A stretch of 64,000 bases of DNA from Amblyornis subalaris (GCA_018881555.1 JACAXG010000034.1:1377327-1441326), one strand, 5' to 3'; shown: positions 13,601 to 28,842, numbered from the stretch's first letter. Made by a program: numbers and translations. The notes: generated by a model not told the origin, from the sequence alone.

Positions 13601-14699
13601 GCTGGTTCTTGTAGCAGCACTTAAATTTATGGATTCAGTAAAACCATAAAAGCAGCACAGGTAGTTTTGAGATAAGAATTAATGTTTTTTCCTGTTAATT
13701 TAGTTGACCTTTTCTTGTTGACTTCCAAATGAAAAAGATGTAGTCAAAAATGTGAAATTAATATGAATTTCAGGACTCATGTAAGCACATTGCTCCATAT
13801 TTAAAAGTCACAAGGATGCTCTCTCTTTTACCCATTATGGCTCTTAACTAAACATCTCCATTAGTTTCCAAAAGGACCTCAGTCCTCTGATGTACACTGA
13901 TGGGGAATGTTTGGCACCAAAGAACAATGTCATTGTCCAGGGATAAAAAAATGCTGTAAATATCGCTATTGGCTACACAATAAGAAAAAGAAAGTTTGTA
14001 AAGAGGTATCTAGATTCATACAATGAGCTGGGTGTATGTCACATTCTGAAAACACCTATGGTAAGCCTAGGCCAAAGCTTTGAAAAGTGGCTAATGCTTA
14101 TGAGTGATTTTGTACCAATGGAGAGGGCTCAAAAGACGCCTGTTCCCAAATTCTTTAAATCGATATTATCTTGGTCAGCTCAGAACTTCAGGATCCTGAA
14201 ACTAACCTCTCTTTGCTGTTTTGNGAAAAGTGACATGATTGCAAGCCAATTCTGACTTTTTGAAACATATTCACTCATGGCACCATAAGCACCAGCAATA
14301 GTAGTTTTGCACGTAGGATGTGGAGCCCGCACAGAGGGTTTAAAATGGTCAAATTCTCAATTTTCTGTAAGAAGAGATCTAATTCAAACAGCAGCATCTC
14401 TACCCAATCACTGACTGACTGAAATCCTTTTTGAAGAGGAGATCAGTTGATCTATATATAGTGAGTAATTACATCAAAATATTCATATGTATTTTCAAAC
14501 ATCACCAAAACCATTTTTGAAACATTTGAATTTGACATAAGTCTTACAGACATTTGCAAAACCTGTAAATATCAAAACACAACTATTAAAATAATTCTGA
14601 AATTTTATTAGGCCAGTCCAGCATTTTTGGCAGTAGAATTCTGTTTTGCTTTGAAAGTCTTTACACCTGATATCCTTAAAAATAATTGTTACTTTTCTA
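10641..14699. other. Gene desert segment
   Basis: AT-rich unique DNA with low CpG. A purine-rich GGGAGGGAGGG occurs near 11596. Open frames under 105 codons; no gene recognised. Confidence 0.5.
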
Positions 14700-14860
14700 A
14701 ATTGCACTTGGGATCAAGATTTCGTTGGGCTATGTGCTGAATAGTCAGAAACGACAGTCCCTGCTCCAAGGAGGCTGCTAGTTTAAGAGACAAAAAAACA
14801 GAATCCAGATGGGGAAATGTGATATAACATACAAGCACAGTGGTTAAGGTGATGATAGCT
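14700..14860 (+). repeat. Ancient amniote repeat relic
   Basis: GACAGTCCCTGCTCCAAGGA, then GGCTGCTAGTTTAAGAGAC and CAGATGGGGAAATG follow the order of an old repeat ('CAGTCCCTGCCCCAAAGAGCTTACAATCTAA...') common in reptiles. Diverged. Confidence 0.4.
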
Positions 14861-17800
14861 TCACATCTTAGCCAAGAGCCTGCAAACTGCACAGAACTGG
14901 TTGATATCCACACCCATACAGTAACCCATTGATTCCAGTGAGGCTCTGACAGGCAGCCAAAGCTTCCTTGAAAGCACTAGTGCCAAAACAGGGGTGTATT
15001 AATTCCTCCTCTAGGGCTTTTTCCCCTTCTATTTTATTAATTCTATTTGGCGCTTTTTTTTTTAACTTTTTGCTACTTTCAGTTTTACCCTCTACCTATA
15101 CTTTTAAATCAGCCTAGACTGTTTCTGTTTTCTTATGTAATTAAAACTGTCTAATGTGACATTTGCTTTCTTAATTTAAAAAATAAAATCACTATTTTCA
15201 ATTTTAATTTTCAAACTTTTCTTTTATTTTTCAATTAATTATATTGCAGCTAGTTATACCTTTGGCAGTCTTGTGCTTCTACTGTTTAATTCCATCCTCC
15301 TCAAATCACGGAGTTAAACTTCTAGTTCTTGTTCCCTCCTCCTTGTCAAATTCTCAGAGAATCAAATTACTTCTTCTACAGTCAGCACAATGTCCTGATT
15401 ATCATTACATTGTCTAATTTAATCTTTACTAACCCATTCAGCGATATGAATTCCAAAATAATGTACTATATGAAAAATAGTGTGAAAATAAACTATCTAG
15501 TAATGATTAGAACTCCTGCTGATTGCCTGGCTTTATGTGAAATGATGGCAATCACATGTTCAAAGCATGCCAACTGAAGTGTGGCTACCATACTTAGCAG
15601 TTTAGTTTCTCATGTGACAGAAGTATGAAATACAGCACAGAGCCTTTCTGGGGCTGCACAGTCGTCTATGGTGCTTAATGAGAAGCTGTGTCAGGACTTA
15701 CAGTGAGGATGGATCTTTCATGTAATGACAGGTAAGCAAAGAAACATGAGAGGACAAGGTTTTCTGGAGGAGCGAGAGCAAGCTGTTTGCTTCTATAAGA
15801 AAGTTTGTTATGGAACAAGGACCAGTTAAACTATACTGCTGCGGGGTTGCTGAGTATCAGCCCCAGCCTAGAATGGTCAGGCACATTTTCATCGATGTAC
15901 TAACAAAATGTAAGTTGAAGAAATTAAATGACTCTGTGTTTAAGACGTGAACACATCTGTATCAGTTTGAACACAGCTACCTCAAAGAGAAAAGTTCTTT
16001 TTCTGAGTGTCTGTGGCATTATCTTAGGTCCTCTGTATAAATCGTGCTGGAATCCATCTTGCACCATTCAAGGAGCTTTGAGTGGTGCAGACTGGAAGAC
16101 AATTCGTGGCAGCTGTATCCTCTGCTCCATGTCCCTCCTTCTTCACAAGGAAAGAGCCGACTGAGGTGCAGGATTTGGGGTTGAGGGCTTCTGCTTTTCT
16201 CTGGTTTTAAAATGGCAAATATGCATTGTCAAGTGTATACAGCAACAAAGGCTACATAAGAGATGCACTTTGTTCTTGGAAGGGAAGATTAGTTTTGATA
16301 TGTTTCTTACTTTCAGTAGAAGCTTAAAGTTGACTTTTTAGTTGCTGTACCTCTGTCAGACAGGAGTTGTAATTTTGGTGAGATTATAAGGTCAAGCATT
16401 CCATCTATTGATAAATGTCCTTTTGTCAGCATAGTTTTTCCACTTGGAGAACTGGCAGAAAATGTGCTGACAAAATACGTTTTTGCCAGTATACAGTGAC
16501 TCTACTTGAGGAAGGTCTGCTAACAAAGCTACTCCAAGAAAAACTGTACAGGTAGACTAATCCTTGAGCTGACTCTCAAGAAATCTGTGTCCTCTGCAAA
16601 GAGGAGTTTCTTCTGCTAGTAGAAACTTCTGTTTCTCTTCAGGATTTGCTCTAGGTACAACTTTTCTCCCAGACATTAAAGTGAGTGGAAGTGAACTCTG
16701 CAGTTGGACTGATGACTGAAGAACTACTGAGTAAATGTATTTCAATTTTCCTACAGAACAGTCAGGAATCAAGCAGCAGAAAGAACTCTTATATACACAG
16801 GTGATTGCAAGGTGCTTCCATATTGATACCAAAGTACCGTACACCTGGGTTGGGTGTTGCCCCTGTACAAACCACAGACTATTTCCATATATATAGTAAG
16901 CCTTTCTGTACATAGAAAGACCCACTGAAATTCTCCAGGAACCACTTTTCCAGCAGTTGACCACGCAATGAACTGCAGGAACACAGCCCACAAATACCAG
17001 GAGGAATCTGTGTCTATACAACCCGTTTTATAGCTACTACTAGGTAATTCGGTTTACCTGTTTGTAAAACAAGTATAAATATCATGGTACAGGCAGGAAA
17101 ACAAGAGGAAAGTTGCATATGAAATATTTTATATACACTATGGTGCAAGATTATTCAAACTTCCTACAATTTGGGTTTATCTTATCAGTATAATTATACT
17201 TTCTTGACCACTGACTCTACACCATACTTTAAAATCAATTTTATAGCTTCTGTATTAGAGTACTACATCTTACTTATGGGTTGGGAAAGCCATAATATTT
17301 ATCTAATCACCTCTAATTTNCAACTTTCTGAGCCAATTCTCTGGTTGCTAGAATAATTCTTGGTTCCACACAAAGATCTTCAAGAGCGGACTAGGCTTCA
17401 GCCATGCAACTCCCATGAAAAGCAGCTGGAAGAGTAAATCCCCATGTGACTAAAATTCAGGGATAGGAGTTTGCCAGTAATATGCCTCTCAGTCTATGTG
17501 ACTAATCAGTCTCATCTGGGACAGCATTATACAGGTAACTATGGTGGACACACTTTCGTTAAGCTGTACAACAATCACCTTTTTGGAAAGTGACACATAT
17601 ATGTCACATTGGCATATAATTGTGCTGCTTCAGATGCCCCCAAGAAGCCACACAATTTTGCACAGTGCACGTGGAAGTTACACCCTCTCCTCGTAGATAA
17701 CCCTAACCATCCCGAGGCTCTTCCTACGCTCAGAGAATGAACAACAGGAAAAAGAAATATGACAATTACTGGGAATTACTATTCAAGCCAAAATTTCCTA

Positions 17801-20800
17801 ACACTTTCAAAGTTTCACAAATACATACATCTTTGCATAACTAAGTGAAGCTTTCATCTGCAATTGCATGAGTCCTTCAGTAAATAGTGCAAACAGCCAA
17901 TTTTTAAAGGTATTTAGATGGCTTGACTTAGTAAGTGAGTTAGGAATCTAAGTAAGTTTTAAAATCCTCCCTGAATTCTAGTACATTGCCACATGTGGGT
18001 TCATTCCTTCATTTGAAATGTGCTCACAGCCTGCATTTCTACAGGGCGAGATTTGGAATTGACTGCAACAGAGATTACTTGTTTGAATGTTCTGAAAGTG
18101 GCATCCAGGTCTTCATGTCATGAGTTTTGCTGAGATTACTGTACTATTACATTTTCTCGAAAGTAGTACGCCTACAATTGGACAGTCATACCACTTTCTG
18201 TGTCCTCTGTCGGCCCTTTTACCTAGGGTGTACATTCATAACCAAGGGTTATAAACAATTAGTACAATCTAATTTTCAATACTAAGGAAAAGGTTATGCT
18301 TGATTTTTCTCNAAAGTAGGTTATAACAAAATGAACATGTGAGTTTTGACTGAACAGAAGGTTGAGATAACCTGTGATATTTTCCAAATGTCAAAAAAAA
18401 AATGCTGGCTAGTTAATGTTGAATAATGTAGCTATTAATTTCAATGGGATTATGCCACAATAGAATCCTCTCAGTAATTTTGAATGATCCCAGCAGCTAA
18501 AAGAATGAATCCTCTTTTGTTCCACGAAACCTAGTCCAAAATTAATTTCTGTGCATAATTTATTGTACTTATCAAAATTCTGAATTTAATTTACTGATAA
18601 ATATTCAAATATATACTTCCATTTGTAATTTCCAGTTTATTACTGTAAAATGAGATAAAGTCAAATATCCAAAACTATGACTGATATAATTTGGGAAGTT
18701 CTGTCGAGATCAATAGATATGCTGATTAACCCCAGCTGAGGATCTGGCCCAATAAATGGCTAGCCACATAATGAGCAAAATAATTCACTCTGCTATCAAT
18801 TAGAAAAAGAACTAACGAACACTTAATCCTAATGCTGGGGTTTGCAGAGGGTGTTCCAAGGCACGTACGCAGTTGTGGCCAATTTGGGAGCAGATCAATG
18901 TGTCAAGTTGTGGAGTTCCCACATTTCTCTGTTCTCGGCTGTAAACCCTTTGCATATTTTGGGAGTAAAGGAGGAGTCTACATTTTTTGCAGATGCTGGA
19001 AACATGCCAGATCCTCCTATTACAAATATTTCTACATACTGCCAAATGCTCCCATTGGGAATACTCCTTGTATCCCCATAACTACTGGTTTTGCTCAGTC
19101 CATTACTCAATAAAACTAGCCACTACTCCAGCTGGAATAGTCTGGTCTGAGAAAAAGGGCAGCAGAAATTCAGACACATCTAGCTGAGGAAACTGGTCTG
19201 TGAATAGATCCAGTGTGTTGAGATTTATTCCATAATTTTTGCATTGAAAGGAAATACAAAGCACTGCCTCACAAGTGCAAATATATTTTACTAAAAATCA
19301 TGTAATGACATAACTTGAAATGATAACAGTATTTAAAAGTATGATGTGAGAGAAATGGTCAAGTGATAATAGTTATAAATTTCTTTTAGACCTGTATTTT
19401 CATCTATCACTGACATCACTGGGGCCAAGAGTTCAACTCTGATGTCCTAATGATTTGGGAAAAATTGGAAGTATCTCAGCTTTAAAAAATTTTATTTTTT
19501 ACCTTTAAGCAGTACTTGAGATCAAGTATGTTTTCCCTGGTGAGTCTGAAAAAAGGGGAATTCATGTATTTGCTACATTCTACTTTCTACATGCAATTTT
19601 TCTATTTTCTTATCATTCTGTAACAATGAAAGATGCCACATTAGTGCATAGAGCCTTAATCTTAACCTGTCAGATGCATTCATTCCTTTCACTATAAAAA
19701 TTGCATTTCACATTTTCTTTCCTTAGACCGCAAATTTGCAAACACTTAAGCATGTGCTTAATATTAAGTCTCATTTGGTACAGAATGGGAGAGCAATGAA
19801 CTGCACTTAAGAGGTATCAGTGCTCTACAAAAATATTTTATAGCTGTTTTTCTAGACTACATTTAATTATTTTAATACCAAATTGAGCTGTTTCATCTCA
19901 TCTCCAATATACCAGAGAAATCTTGAAGCTGCTCTTTAGGCTTCTTTTGATCTGATGAATATTTTCTGGTTTTGAGAATTTCTTCGAACAACCCAATGAT
20001 TTAATTGCAGCTCTTTTCCTTCTAGCCTAGCAACTAAGCCAGTGCCATCCCACATTAAAGGCAATGAAAATAGACTAGACTGATTTACAATAAAAATATT
20101 TTTATTTAATATTAGTGTTTCTGTAGTAGGTCACTAAAGGAATAATAAAAATGGTAGGCTGTTGTTACTGCCTTAAAAAACGGGATTTTTATTTAAGCAA
20201 ATCATGTCAGTGTCTGAAGCCTACTGGATTATCTTCTAACATATGGTAAGTATTGGTTATGTGGTGTGCTGGCTTGCATTTCATTGTTGGAAAAGCATAG
20301 AAAACTGATTTTAGTATGCCTTTGCTCTTAGCAGCAGGGTATAATCATTTTTAAAAGAAATTATGGAATCAAGCATTAGCATACTGTGTAAATTTAGGAT
20401 TTATGGAAGGATGTCATATATCACACACACATATTGCTTTGGGATGCTTAGGAAATCTTCACTACCACATGTCACTGTTTTGTAGTTGTTTAAAATGGTA
20501 ACTAAGCACATGCAAAAAGATAGCAATGCCAGGATAGCCTTCAAAAAAAATTACATTGTTAGGTATTTAATAAACATACCGAAACATTAATATATTATCC
20601 ATTTTACAACCACTGAACTTTAAGGAATTTCTCTCTGTGAATGCGTCAGTTATCATTATCCCCGAGCTAAGCCCCACGTATTTAGCCCCTTGCAACCTTG
20701 CCCTTTTTATGGGATTTGCTTCAGGTGCCTGGAGATGGGAGGATGTGTGTGGGTGCAAGTGGGGGCTCTTCACACCTACAGAAGAGAAAAACCAGCACCC

Positions 20801-23800
20801 CCTTATGTCCCTTCCCGATGGGCAAACTCTCTTCTCCCTGTGAGGGGAGTGAGAGCAGCACCAGCAGGTGATGCTGGCTGGCCACTGTGACACAGCTCTG
20901 ATGGAGCAGGATGAACACACGGGCTTTTACCTGGCAAAGCACTGGGAGACGTGCCCTGCTCTCACCAGCACGTGTCTGCTGGACCTCCTGAAACAACAGC
21001 CTGCACTTCGTCACTCCAAACAGGAAGCCAAAATTGCAATTGAAAGGTGAGAGAAAAGTACACATCACATACTTGCCTGCTCATGCTTACTACTGATGGT
21101 GGGCTTGACTTTACCCTTCACTTTAGATTTCAGCAGCTTAATTAATCTACTAACATCAAAAGGAAAATAATCTGCTCTGAGCATTCCTTCTAAAGACTTG
21201 GTGCTTTGAAACTTCATTTCAAAATCGATCTCGCCTCTGTCAAAATGAATGTAAAACTCAGGGACNAGAACAACCCTTTCCTGTGACCCTCACCACTGTC
21301 ACTTTTGTTCCACCAAACCTCTGCAAGGTGCCACCTCCCATTTGATCACTGCTATTTATTCTGTACTTGCGTCTTAGTAAGGCTGTAAGTATGTTACTCA
21401 TCCATACAGAGAGAGATAAGCCACAAAGCACCAAAATTGAGGGGGTTTAAGGTATTGGCTGTTACAAGCCTGTTCTGTTGGATTATGGCTATATGCAATC
21501 AAGGGGACCACAGATGAAGCTCCAGAAAAGACATGTTTGGAGTTAGATGTGATTCTACAAGGTCTGCAGTGCCTGAGAAGAGGTTTTCTTTCTTCTTGTT
21601 TCCCTGATCTGGCCCCCGGTTCCTTACTGGCGTTTTGCAAAGCCTGGGGAACTGGAAGGGGGAGCTGACTGCCTCTGCCCAGGTGTCCGGTGGGGCAGTG
21701 CCAGGGAATGGTTCTCCGACCCATTAAATCATTCTGAAAATGCAGCTATATCTAATTAGTGTTTAGCATTGGCTGTCTTCAGTGTTTATATTGGTTTGTT
21801 TCCATGAAGTGAAATTTCTGGGTTATTTATTACTGCTAATATGTTCCACCGTGCTTTGACAGTCACCTTATGTTCTGCCAGTTTGGGTTTTTTTGTCAAT
21901 TACCCTGATTTCATGTATGACTCCTGATCTTTATCTACACATTCTTTTCACTGCATTCTGTCAAGACAGGAGCTTGTCCTTGTTGCCAGATGGATTGTAA
22001 AGGCTGGACAGTAGAATAACTGCACAGGAAATAAGGAATATGTTTACAAACAGCTTGACAGGGTTAGTTTGCCCAAACACACAAGCTATCCAAGTTTCAT
22101 GTAAAAGAGACCTCTTGTACTGAAGGAGAGTAAAGAAAAGCTGTGGCTTATGGTCAGGTTTATATTTGCATTTTCCATCAAGGGGTTATTTGATCCCCTC
22201 TGCGGGGAGCATTTACTTGAAAGATGGGTCTCAGCCACAAAGTGTAAATTCCATTTCACTCTCCCCAAGTCTGGTGTTGTTCAGAACTTCCAAGTTTTGT
22301 CCTCCTCCATGCCAAACTTAGTCCGTGGAAAAAGAGCTACCTTCCTTCACATTTCAGCTGTCTCTTTAATATACACCCCTCTCTTTCACTGTTAATCATG
22401 TCTCAGCCTCTTGCTCACATGTGACAATGTCAGCTCAAGCATCTGCAACAAACTCATAATTCAAAATTACTTGGCTCTGCAATACGAGAAGATCTTAAGA
22501 AACAACTGCAAATTAAATACTGTAATANAATATTCACATATATGTGATCTGATAATGTACACTGTGATTTAAATTCTACTACTGTCAAATTCTTTGAATC
22601 ATTAAACACATGATACCCAGTGGACAGTTTATTCATTCTAGACATGTTTTGACATTTTGGATCAAAACATTTTTTATTATGATTACCTAACTTGCTTAGC
22701 AATTGTTTTCTGGTGTGGTGCATAAACTAAGAATGCTTTATCAGCTATGGTGAATTATCATTTCTAACTCAGGATTACAGCAGTATATAAAATTTGCATA
22801 TTCAACAATGGAAATTCTCCAGAAAATAACATTTATGACTCATTAAGAACAAAAGGGTGTTGTGTCTTGACATTATGAAGGGCTGGGATATTATGAACAC
22901 AGACTTCCACCAAATTTTTTTTTTTTTACATAAGAATTAAGCTTAAAAAAAGGTTAGATTTGACTGAAGCCACCAAGGTTGCTGGCAAGTCAGTGCTATG
23001 AATGAGTTGTGCAGCTGGATTACATCAATTAGTCCCCAAACCGAACATTAATTAAGCTTTTGCTAATATTAGCTCATACAATTGCATTCTGTTACAAAAG
23101 CAGTATTCTAAGGGTGAACAGCAACACATTTGCAATTTCCTTGTAGACACTGAATACAGAGTCAGAATCTGGAGTGCAACACATTTAGTAGTGTAATCAG
23201 TTCATTGTTCTTATTTTCCTGAAGCTCTAATAACAGTTTATTTTTACTTTTTTATATCTTTATCTAATAATAGTTGTTCAACAGCTGTTATATCATCTGC
23301 AGTGAACACTTCAAAGAGATGAGGGGAGAAGAAAAGGAGTGTGCAAAAAAAAGCAGTTTTATCAGTCATATAGGTAACTGTGTTATCAAATTCTTTATTT
23401 TATTCTTTTTTATTGAAGCTTGCTAATGATTCAAACATGCACTCAGCCATACGTGAAGTGCTTTTAACAATGTCCCAACAAATCTATTTTTGTATAAACA
23501 TAAACTCTTGGGGTCAGTGGTGCCCTGAATCCCAAACTCCACTCCTGTCCGCTGGGACCCAGATCAGGGAGTTGTGCCTTGCTTTCTTTGGAGACAAATG
23601 AGAGCTACCNCAGATGTATGCAGGAGCAGGACTGGCTGCTCTGGGAACCACCAGGAAGAACCTGGAGATCCTGCATGGGAGGATCTGATGTCTGCCACTG
23701 ACAAGGGCGGATAGGGACATGGTGCTTCAGAGAGACAGACCCTGACTTCCACGTCATCCTCCCAAGCTCCAAAAAGTTTCCTGCCTTAGCCAACCTCCTT

Positions 23801-25240
23801 CTGTACAGGGAGACATTTTTCTACATTACAAGACTAAAGATTTTAATATTAAATGTTGTTTTGTAGAAAAAAAGAAGTCAACACTGATGATGTTTTCCAG
23901 GATCTCATTTTCCCATATATATTAACATCATGCCTCACATTTCAGTGACTTTTATTCAAACTTACTACAGCTAAGTTGCAAAATGTTGTCTTTGTCCTTA
24001 AGACCATGACAGAGAACTTTATCTGCATTCAGATGCCTACTGGTTTGTGGTATTTCAATAATAAAACAGCAGGATTGAAGGCTCATGATGAGAAATCTGA
24101 CTAATTACCTGTTAGATGATAGATGGTTGTAACTCGGCAGTGCCAGTCACTGAAAACAAAACACTTCTAGATATCAATCAGCTTCCTGACAAATTCAATT
24201 TCCATCACATTCAGTGGACAATAAATGTGAATTTTACCTCAGCAGCTATATAGCTTTGACTTTTAACTTTCCAGGATGCATAATGATATTTTAATAAAGT
24301 AGACNTTTTTTTAAGCAAATTAGTATTTAAATACCTGATATATTCAAATTTCTGGCTCAGAGCTGGTGGAAATAATTAATGTTGAGAGCACTGTCTAGTG
24401 CTCTACTGCAGACAGCAAAGGTGTATTTAATAGCAGTATTTTTGTTTTCTTCATATATTCTCATTTAAGACCAATTATTTACCACACTTTTAATGGAGGT
24501 ATTTACCTTCTTTTTCCAGCACCTTATCCATCTATATATCAGTGAGTTGGGTGCAGATTCTCCATGTGACTCAAAAAACAATGTCCAATTATCACCATGA
24601 CATACCAGCATGTGGGCAAAATTAAAACAAAGAGAGATTGGAGCATGGAAATTGAATATGAGCTTGTAGAAACACCTCTCTTTCTTTCCACATGGGGACT
24701 AATTGCACTGTCAACATCTGGAAGTTGTGGATAAGCTTGTCCCCTTCAGAATGAATCTGAGTCTACTTACTTTGTTACGAATCAGAAGAGGTCAATTACA
24801 GTGTGTTTAATATCTGTGTCAACTGTGTGATATGAGAATTAAGCTCTAGAGGTCANCAATCCCTTTGCTACCTTGGACACAACAAACTGAAAGCTAGGAG
24901 GAAACATTAACATTGCCCCCACGTTATAGGGGATGTGCATCCTTATATCGTTGCAACTAATCACGCTGATGAGCCACGCTCCATCCCATGCACTGTACGT
25001 GCACAGAGCAGACACAGCAGGCTCTGTCTCAAACTTCTGAAACCTTCGTGTCTCATGGGACACAAATTCAGACCAAATAATTTATCTCGGCTTTTTGGCA
25101 GGTGGCATCAATGCAAAAAAAATAAAAGAAAAAAGGCAGCAAAAATTATATTTATACTTCGTTTAGAACANTGTGTATCTCACCTAATAAAAAGTGGAAA
25201 GAAATAAGATCAAGCCTTAATACAATTGTCCTTCTTGGAG
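14861..25240. other. Gene desert segment
   Basis: Ten kilobases of mostly AT-rich unique DNA. The stretch near 18420-18500 (TTTCAATGGGATTATGCC) may be a repeat relic. Positions 20640-21050 and 23500-23800 are GC-richer. Positions 24050-24340 are high-complexity and constrained-looking. No exon, RNA gene or intact transposon recognised. Confidence 0.5.
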
Positions 25241-26060
25241 GAGCCATTTCAAAGTGCTCCGTCAGCTGTCGGGGCAAAGCGAAGCTCTGAGGACCCACCA
25301 TAGGTGTCCGCCCGGCCCTCGGTGCAGGAGCTGCAGGGAGCTTTGTCCTTGGGAAGTGGGAAAATTATTAAGCAGATAATATCTGGGACCTGCTTCTCTC
25401 AGACAACATCAGGGAATGATAACTGTGTTAGTGTAAGTGATGGTCGAGGGTTTCCAGGGCTGGCCACCGGTCTGTGTGTTCAATTTGATTGATTGGCAGG
25501 TGCTGGGACAAGATTTGTCTGCTCGTTTCTCCAATCAGAAGCAGCCTCTGCCTTTGTCCAGAGCCGCCCGTACAAGCCCCTTCCCAGCAGTGNCTGCTGG
25601 AAGCAAGGGTGGGCAGGAGACACGTGGGTGACCCTGGGGACCCACCTGCCCCGGGGCTGAGGCAGGGACACGGCCAGGGACGTGGTGGGTGCCAGCTGCT
25701 GGGCTGGGGGGTGCTCTGTGCCAGAGTTGGGTGCTATTAAAACAATACAAGAGCATGAAAGGGCCCAGAATCTTTCACTGGCGTCAGAGTTTACTCAGAA
25801 GACACCCTACAGCAGCCATTTCTTCCGAATTTGGGGTTTTTTTCCAGGTCCTGCCCCAGCGCCTCAGCACAAGTGCCCCAGAGGAGCTGCCTGAGCACTG
25901 GCCATGGTGTGCAGGTTTCCCAGGGCAATGCGGGTCACACACATGTGGCTCAGATCTGACTGCCTGGCATTACATTGGGTTTAAATGGTTTTATATGGGA
26001 AGCTGCAGCCCTCCAAACCACATCCCTCTGCAGCCTGGCATTTTGCAAGTAACTGTTATT
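25241..26060. other. GC-richer desert segment
   Basis: Locally higher GC, with short open frames on several strands that do not resemble any family. It contains TTATTAAGCAGATAATATCT and two ATTGATTGG/CCAATCAG type boxes (25484-25497, 25530-25540). Candidate regulatory element; not a gene. Confidence 0.35.
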
Positions 26061-28819
26061 TTCCAATCTGCAGAAATACCTGGTGTTTTTTTCTGAATTT
26101 GCAGGACGTATTTCTATTCTGTATTAAGAAAGATTCTTGCTAGTGCTGCCAGAGTTTGTCTCTCATTTTGTGCAGTCAGGCTATCTCTGTAAGAGGTGCC
26201 AATATATCTATGAAATAAGAGGTTTAGTGCATCAGTGAAAAATTACCTTCTCAAACACAGGTTATTAAAGATTATGTCACCAATCTGCATGCGTGCACAT
26301 ACATATCCATATATTAAAAAAAATGCAAGTAATCAATTTAGAATAGCTTATTTTATTGCATTTTTTGGAAACAATGATGGTTGTATCAACTAATTCTTCT
26401 GTTTCTGATACGGATAATGAATTAACAGGCTCACATTTATAGAGTATTTTCATTAGAGATGTATTGAAGAGTCTGTAATGATTTTTTTCTTAATCAAACC
26501 GCTGTACAGAAGAGGTCTACTTAGGCTTTTCTTAAAGCAGCCTGACATCAAAAGATTTCAAAAGGACAAAGGCTGCTTTTAAAAAGTAACATACTATTTA
26601 TGATTTCAAATGGCAGAGGTATGATTTAGCCTGCTTTATTACAGATGTTATAAATGATGTTTCACATAAAAATATTATTCTCTTATTGCTTTCCAGGTAG
26701 AGTTTCCACTGGCTTCATTAAAAAGGCCTGAATGTAAAACAGCTGCAGAACCATGAATTGGGTCCTGGCAAGTGAAATTGCCCCTTTTTTTTTTTTTAGC
26801 TCATTTGACGTGGCAACATGGCAGCTATTTAATTACACTCATACAAGAACAATAAATAAAAGTCCTATGACCTTTTGTTTCAATAAAATAAAATCTACTT
26901 ATTCTTTTTAACTAAAATGTCATTTCCCATTTATTTTCCTTCAATGTGGTTGCCAGTGTCTAATTTTTAGGCTCAGTGCACAACAGTGATAAGGTCAAAA
27001 CCTGAGACAGGGTGATGTGATTAGCCCTGTCCTAGGCTACCTCATAAAAATGTCTGCCACACAGCACATGCTCTGTCATGCAAGAAAAATTGTTTACGAA
27101 AGGGTTCAACCAAACAAAGTTGCATGAACATGCAGAAGACTTTTACAGGCTCCTCTCAGCTGATTTCTACAAGTGAGATTGGGGGGAGATGAAGGGGAAT
27201 TTTAAAATGGGTAAATAGAAAATAAAACTGGACACTGTGGAAAATCAAAAATTGAGGTGGGTGGTCTGGCAGCTCAAATAACTGTTGCAGGTGACCTTAT
27301 GAAGCCAAGGTGTGATTCATCAATCCCAGAGGACTTGCAATATGCGATATTTTCCCTGCTTCAGAATAGGCAGTAACCCAAACAAAACCTGACCTGATGA
27401 GGTTTGGTTCACAGAGGTCTCATCTCTCCATGAGAATAGGTGGAATTACAAGCACAAGTACCAAGCACTAATATGGCACCATAGACAGAGACTTTATTTA
27501 TCATGCAGAGAGTGAAAACAAAGCTTTCTACTAGATTTATTAGTAAAAGGGAACAGAAGAATCTGGTATGGACAAACTGCATGTTCCCCACATCTCAGCT
27601 GCCAGGACTTCCTGCCCTCAGGCTTAGATATATTTATCTGGTTATAATTCAGTAAAGTTGTGTGATTTCAAGCCATTCCAAACAAACAAAATATCTAGGA
27701 TATCACTCAAGTATGTCCTGACAATGCAATATTTCCCCTTTCAGTTTGAAATAAAAAATGGAGGTGCTAATTAAATGCTCTCACAAAGACAAGTTCTTCT
27801 TCTCAGAAATTGTTGTTATTAATTTTATTTTTTAAACAGTTTAAGGACTGTAAAAATTAAAATGATCATGGTTTTATCTGGATGAAATTATTATAAAATG
27901 TACATCAGTGGAAGAGAGAGAAAAGCATATGGAATATATATATATATTCAGAGCTTGATTGTGCTGTTTCTTGGTATTCAAAGGCCTCTTTGACTTCACT
28001 GGAAATTTTACATATGTGACAGTTGCAGAAATGAGTCCTCAAATTGTAGAGAAATCAAATTTCCATGTTAAAGAGACCCTGTTTCTAATTTCACTTGGAA
28101 AAATCACAGTTTTTCATATGAACCCCATCTCGTTATTTTTCCAGCCTTTCTAAACATTGGTGCTTTTCATAAGTGAGGGGCACTGGGAAAAAAAAAAGGG
28201 GGGAGAAAGAAAAAGAAGATTTTATGTATACCAGGGGATAAATATGCTACTGGAACAAGTGTTTGGTGTTGAGTGTACTGTCAGGAGTAAAGAGAAACAT
28301 GGGTAATACCATTAGCGCCCCAGTGCTCAAAATAAAATATTAATGGCAGCATTTCCTGAGAAATTAAATTACTGGAGAAAAAAAGTCTTAAAAATATGCA
28401 TTCCACTGCCTTGTTGAAAGCCCTCACACAAATTATGGTCAAATTAATATCCTTTTGTCTTTAGCACACATACTTTATGACCTTGAGAGATGTTCTCATG
28501 TAAATGTCTGAGGTTTTCTTATTCAGAAATAGTCGTATTTTGCACACACTCAGTGGCCAAGGGAAAGAGCACAACCATTTGATAGGTTTGAATGGATGAG
28601 AGTCAGTTGTTTGTTTGCAGGAGTCATAAGATGATCTGGGGTCTGTTCAACCTCTACTTAAACCTCCAAAATGATTCAACTTCAGTCATTCTTGCCTTAA
28701 GTGCATTGATGCTGAAGAGTTAAGTCTGACCAGTCTGGTTTGTCCCAGTTACACTGAGGGACAGTCAGACTCAGCACATGAAAAGAGTGCTCTTTTTATT
28801 GCACTGCTTCATGATTTCT

Positions 28820-28842
28820 TAATGGTTCATACTGAACCATTA
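28820..28842. repeat. Perfect hairpin with homeodomain-type ends
   Basis: Arms TAATGGTTCA and TGAACCATTA around a 3-base loop. A second, outer CACTGC/GCAGTG pair flanks it at unequal distances. The arms begin and end with TAAT/ATTA. Confidence 0.85.

Noticed and set aside
18812..19187. Cluster of four overlapping 65-93 codon frames on both strands
   Set aside because: No conserved motif; typical of random open frames in AT-balanced DNA.
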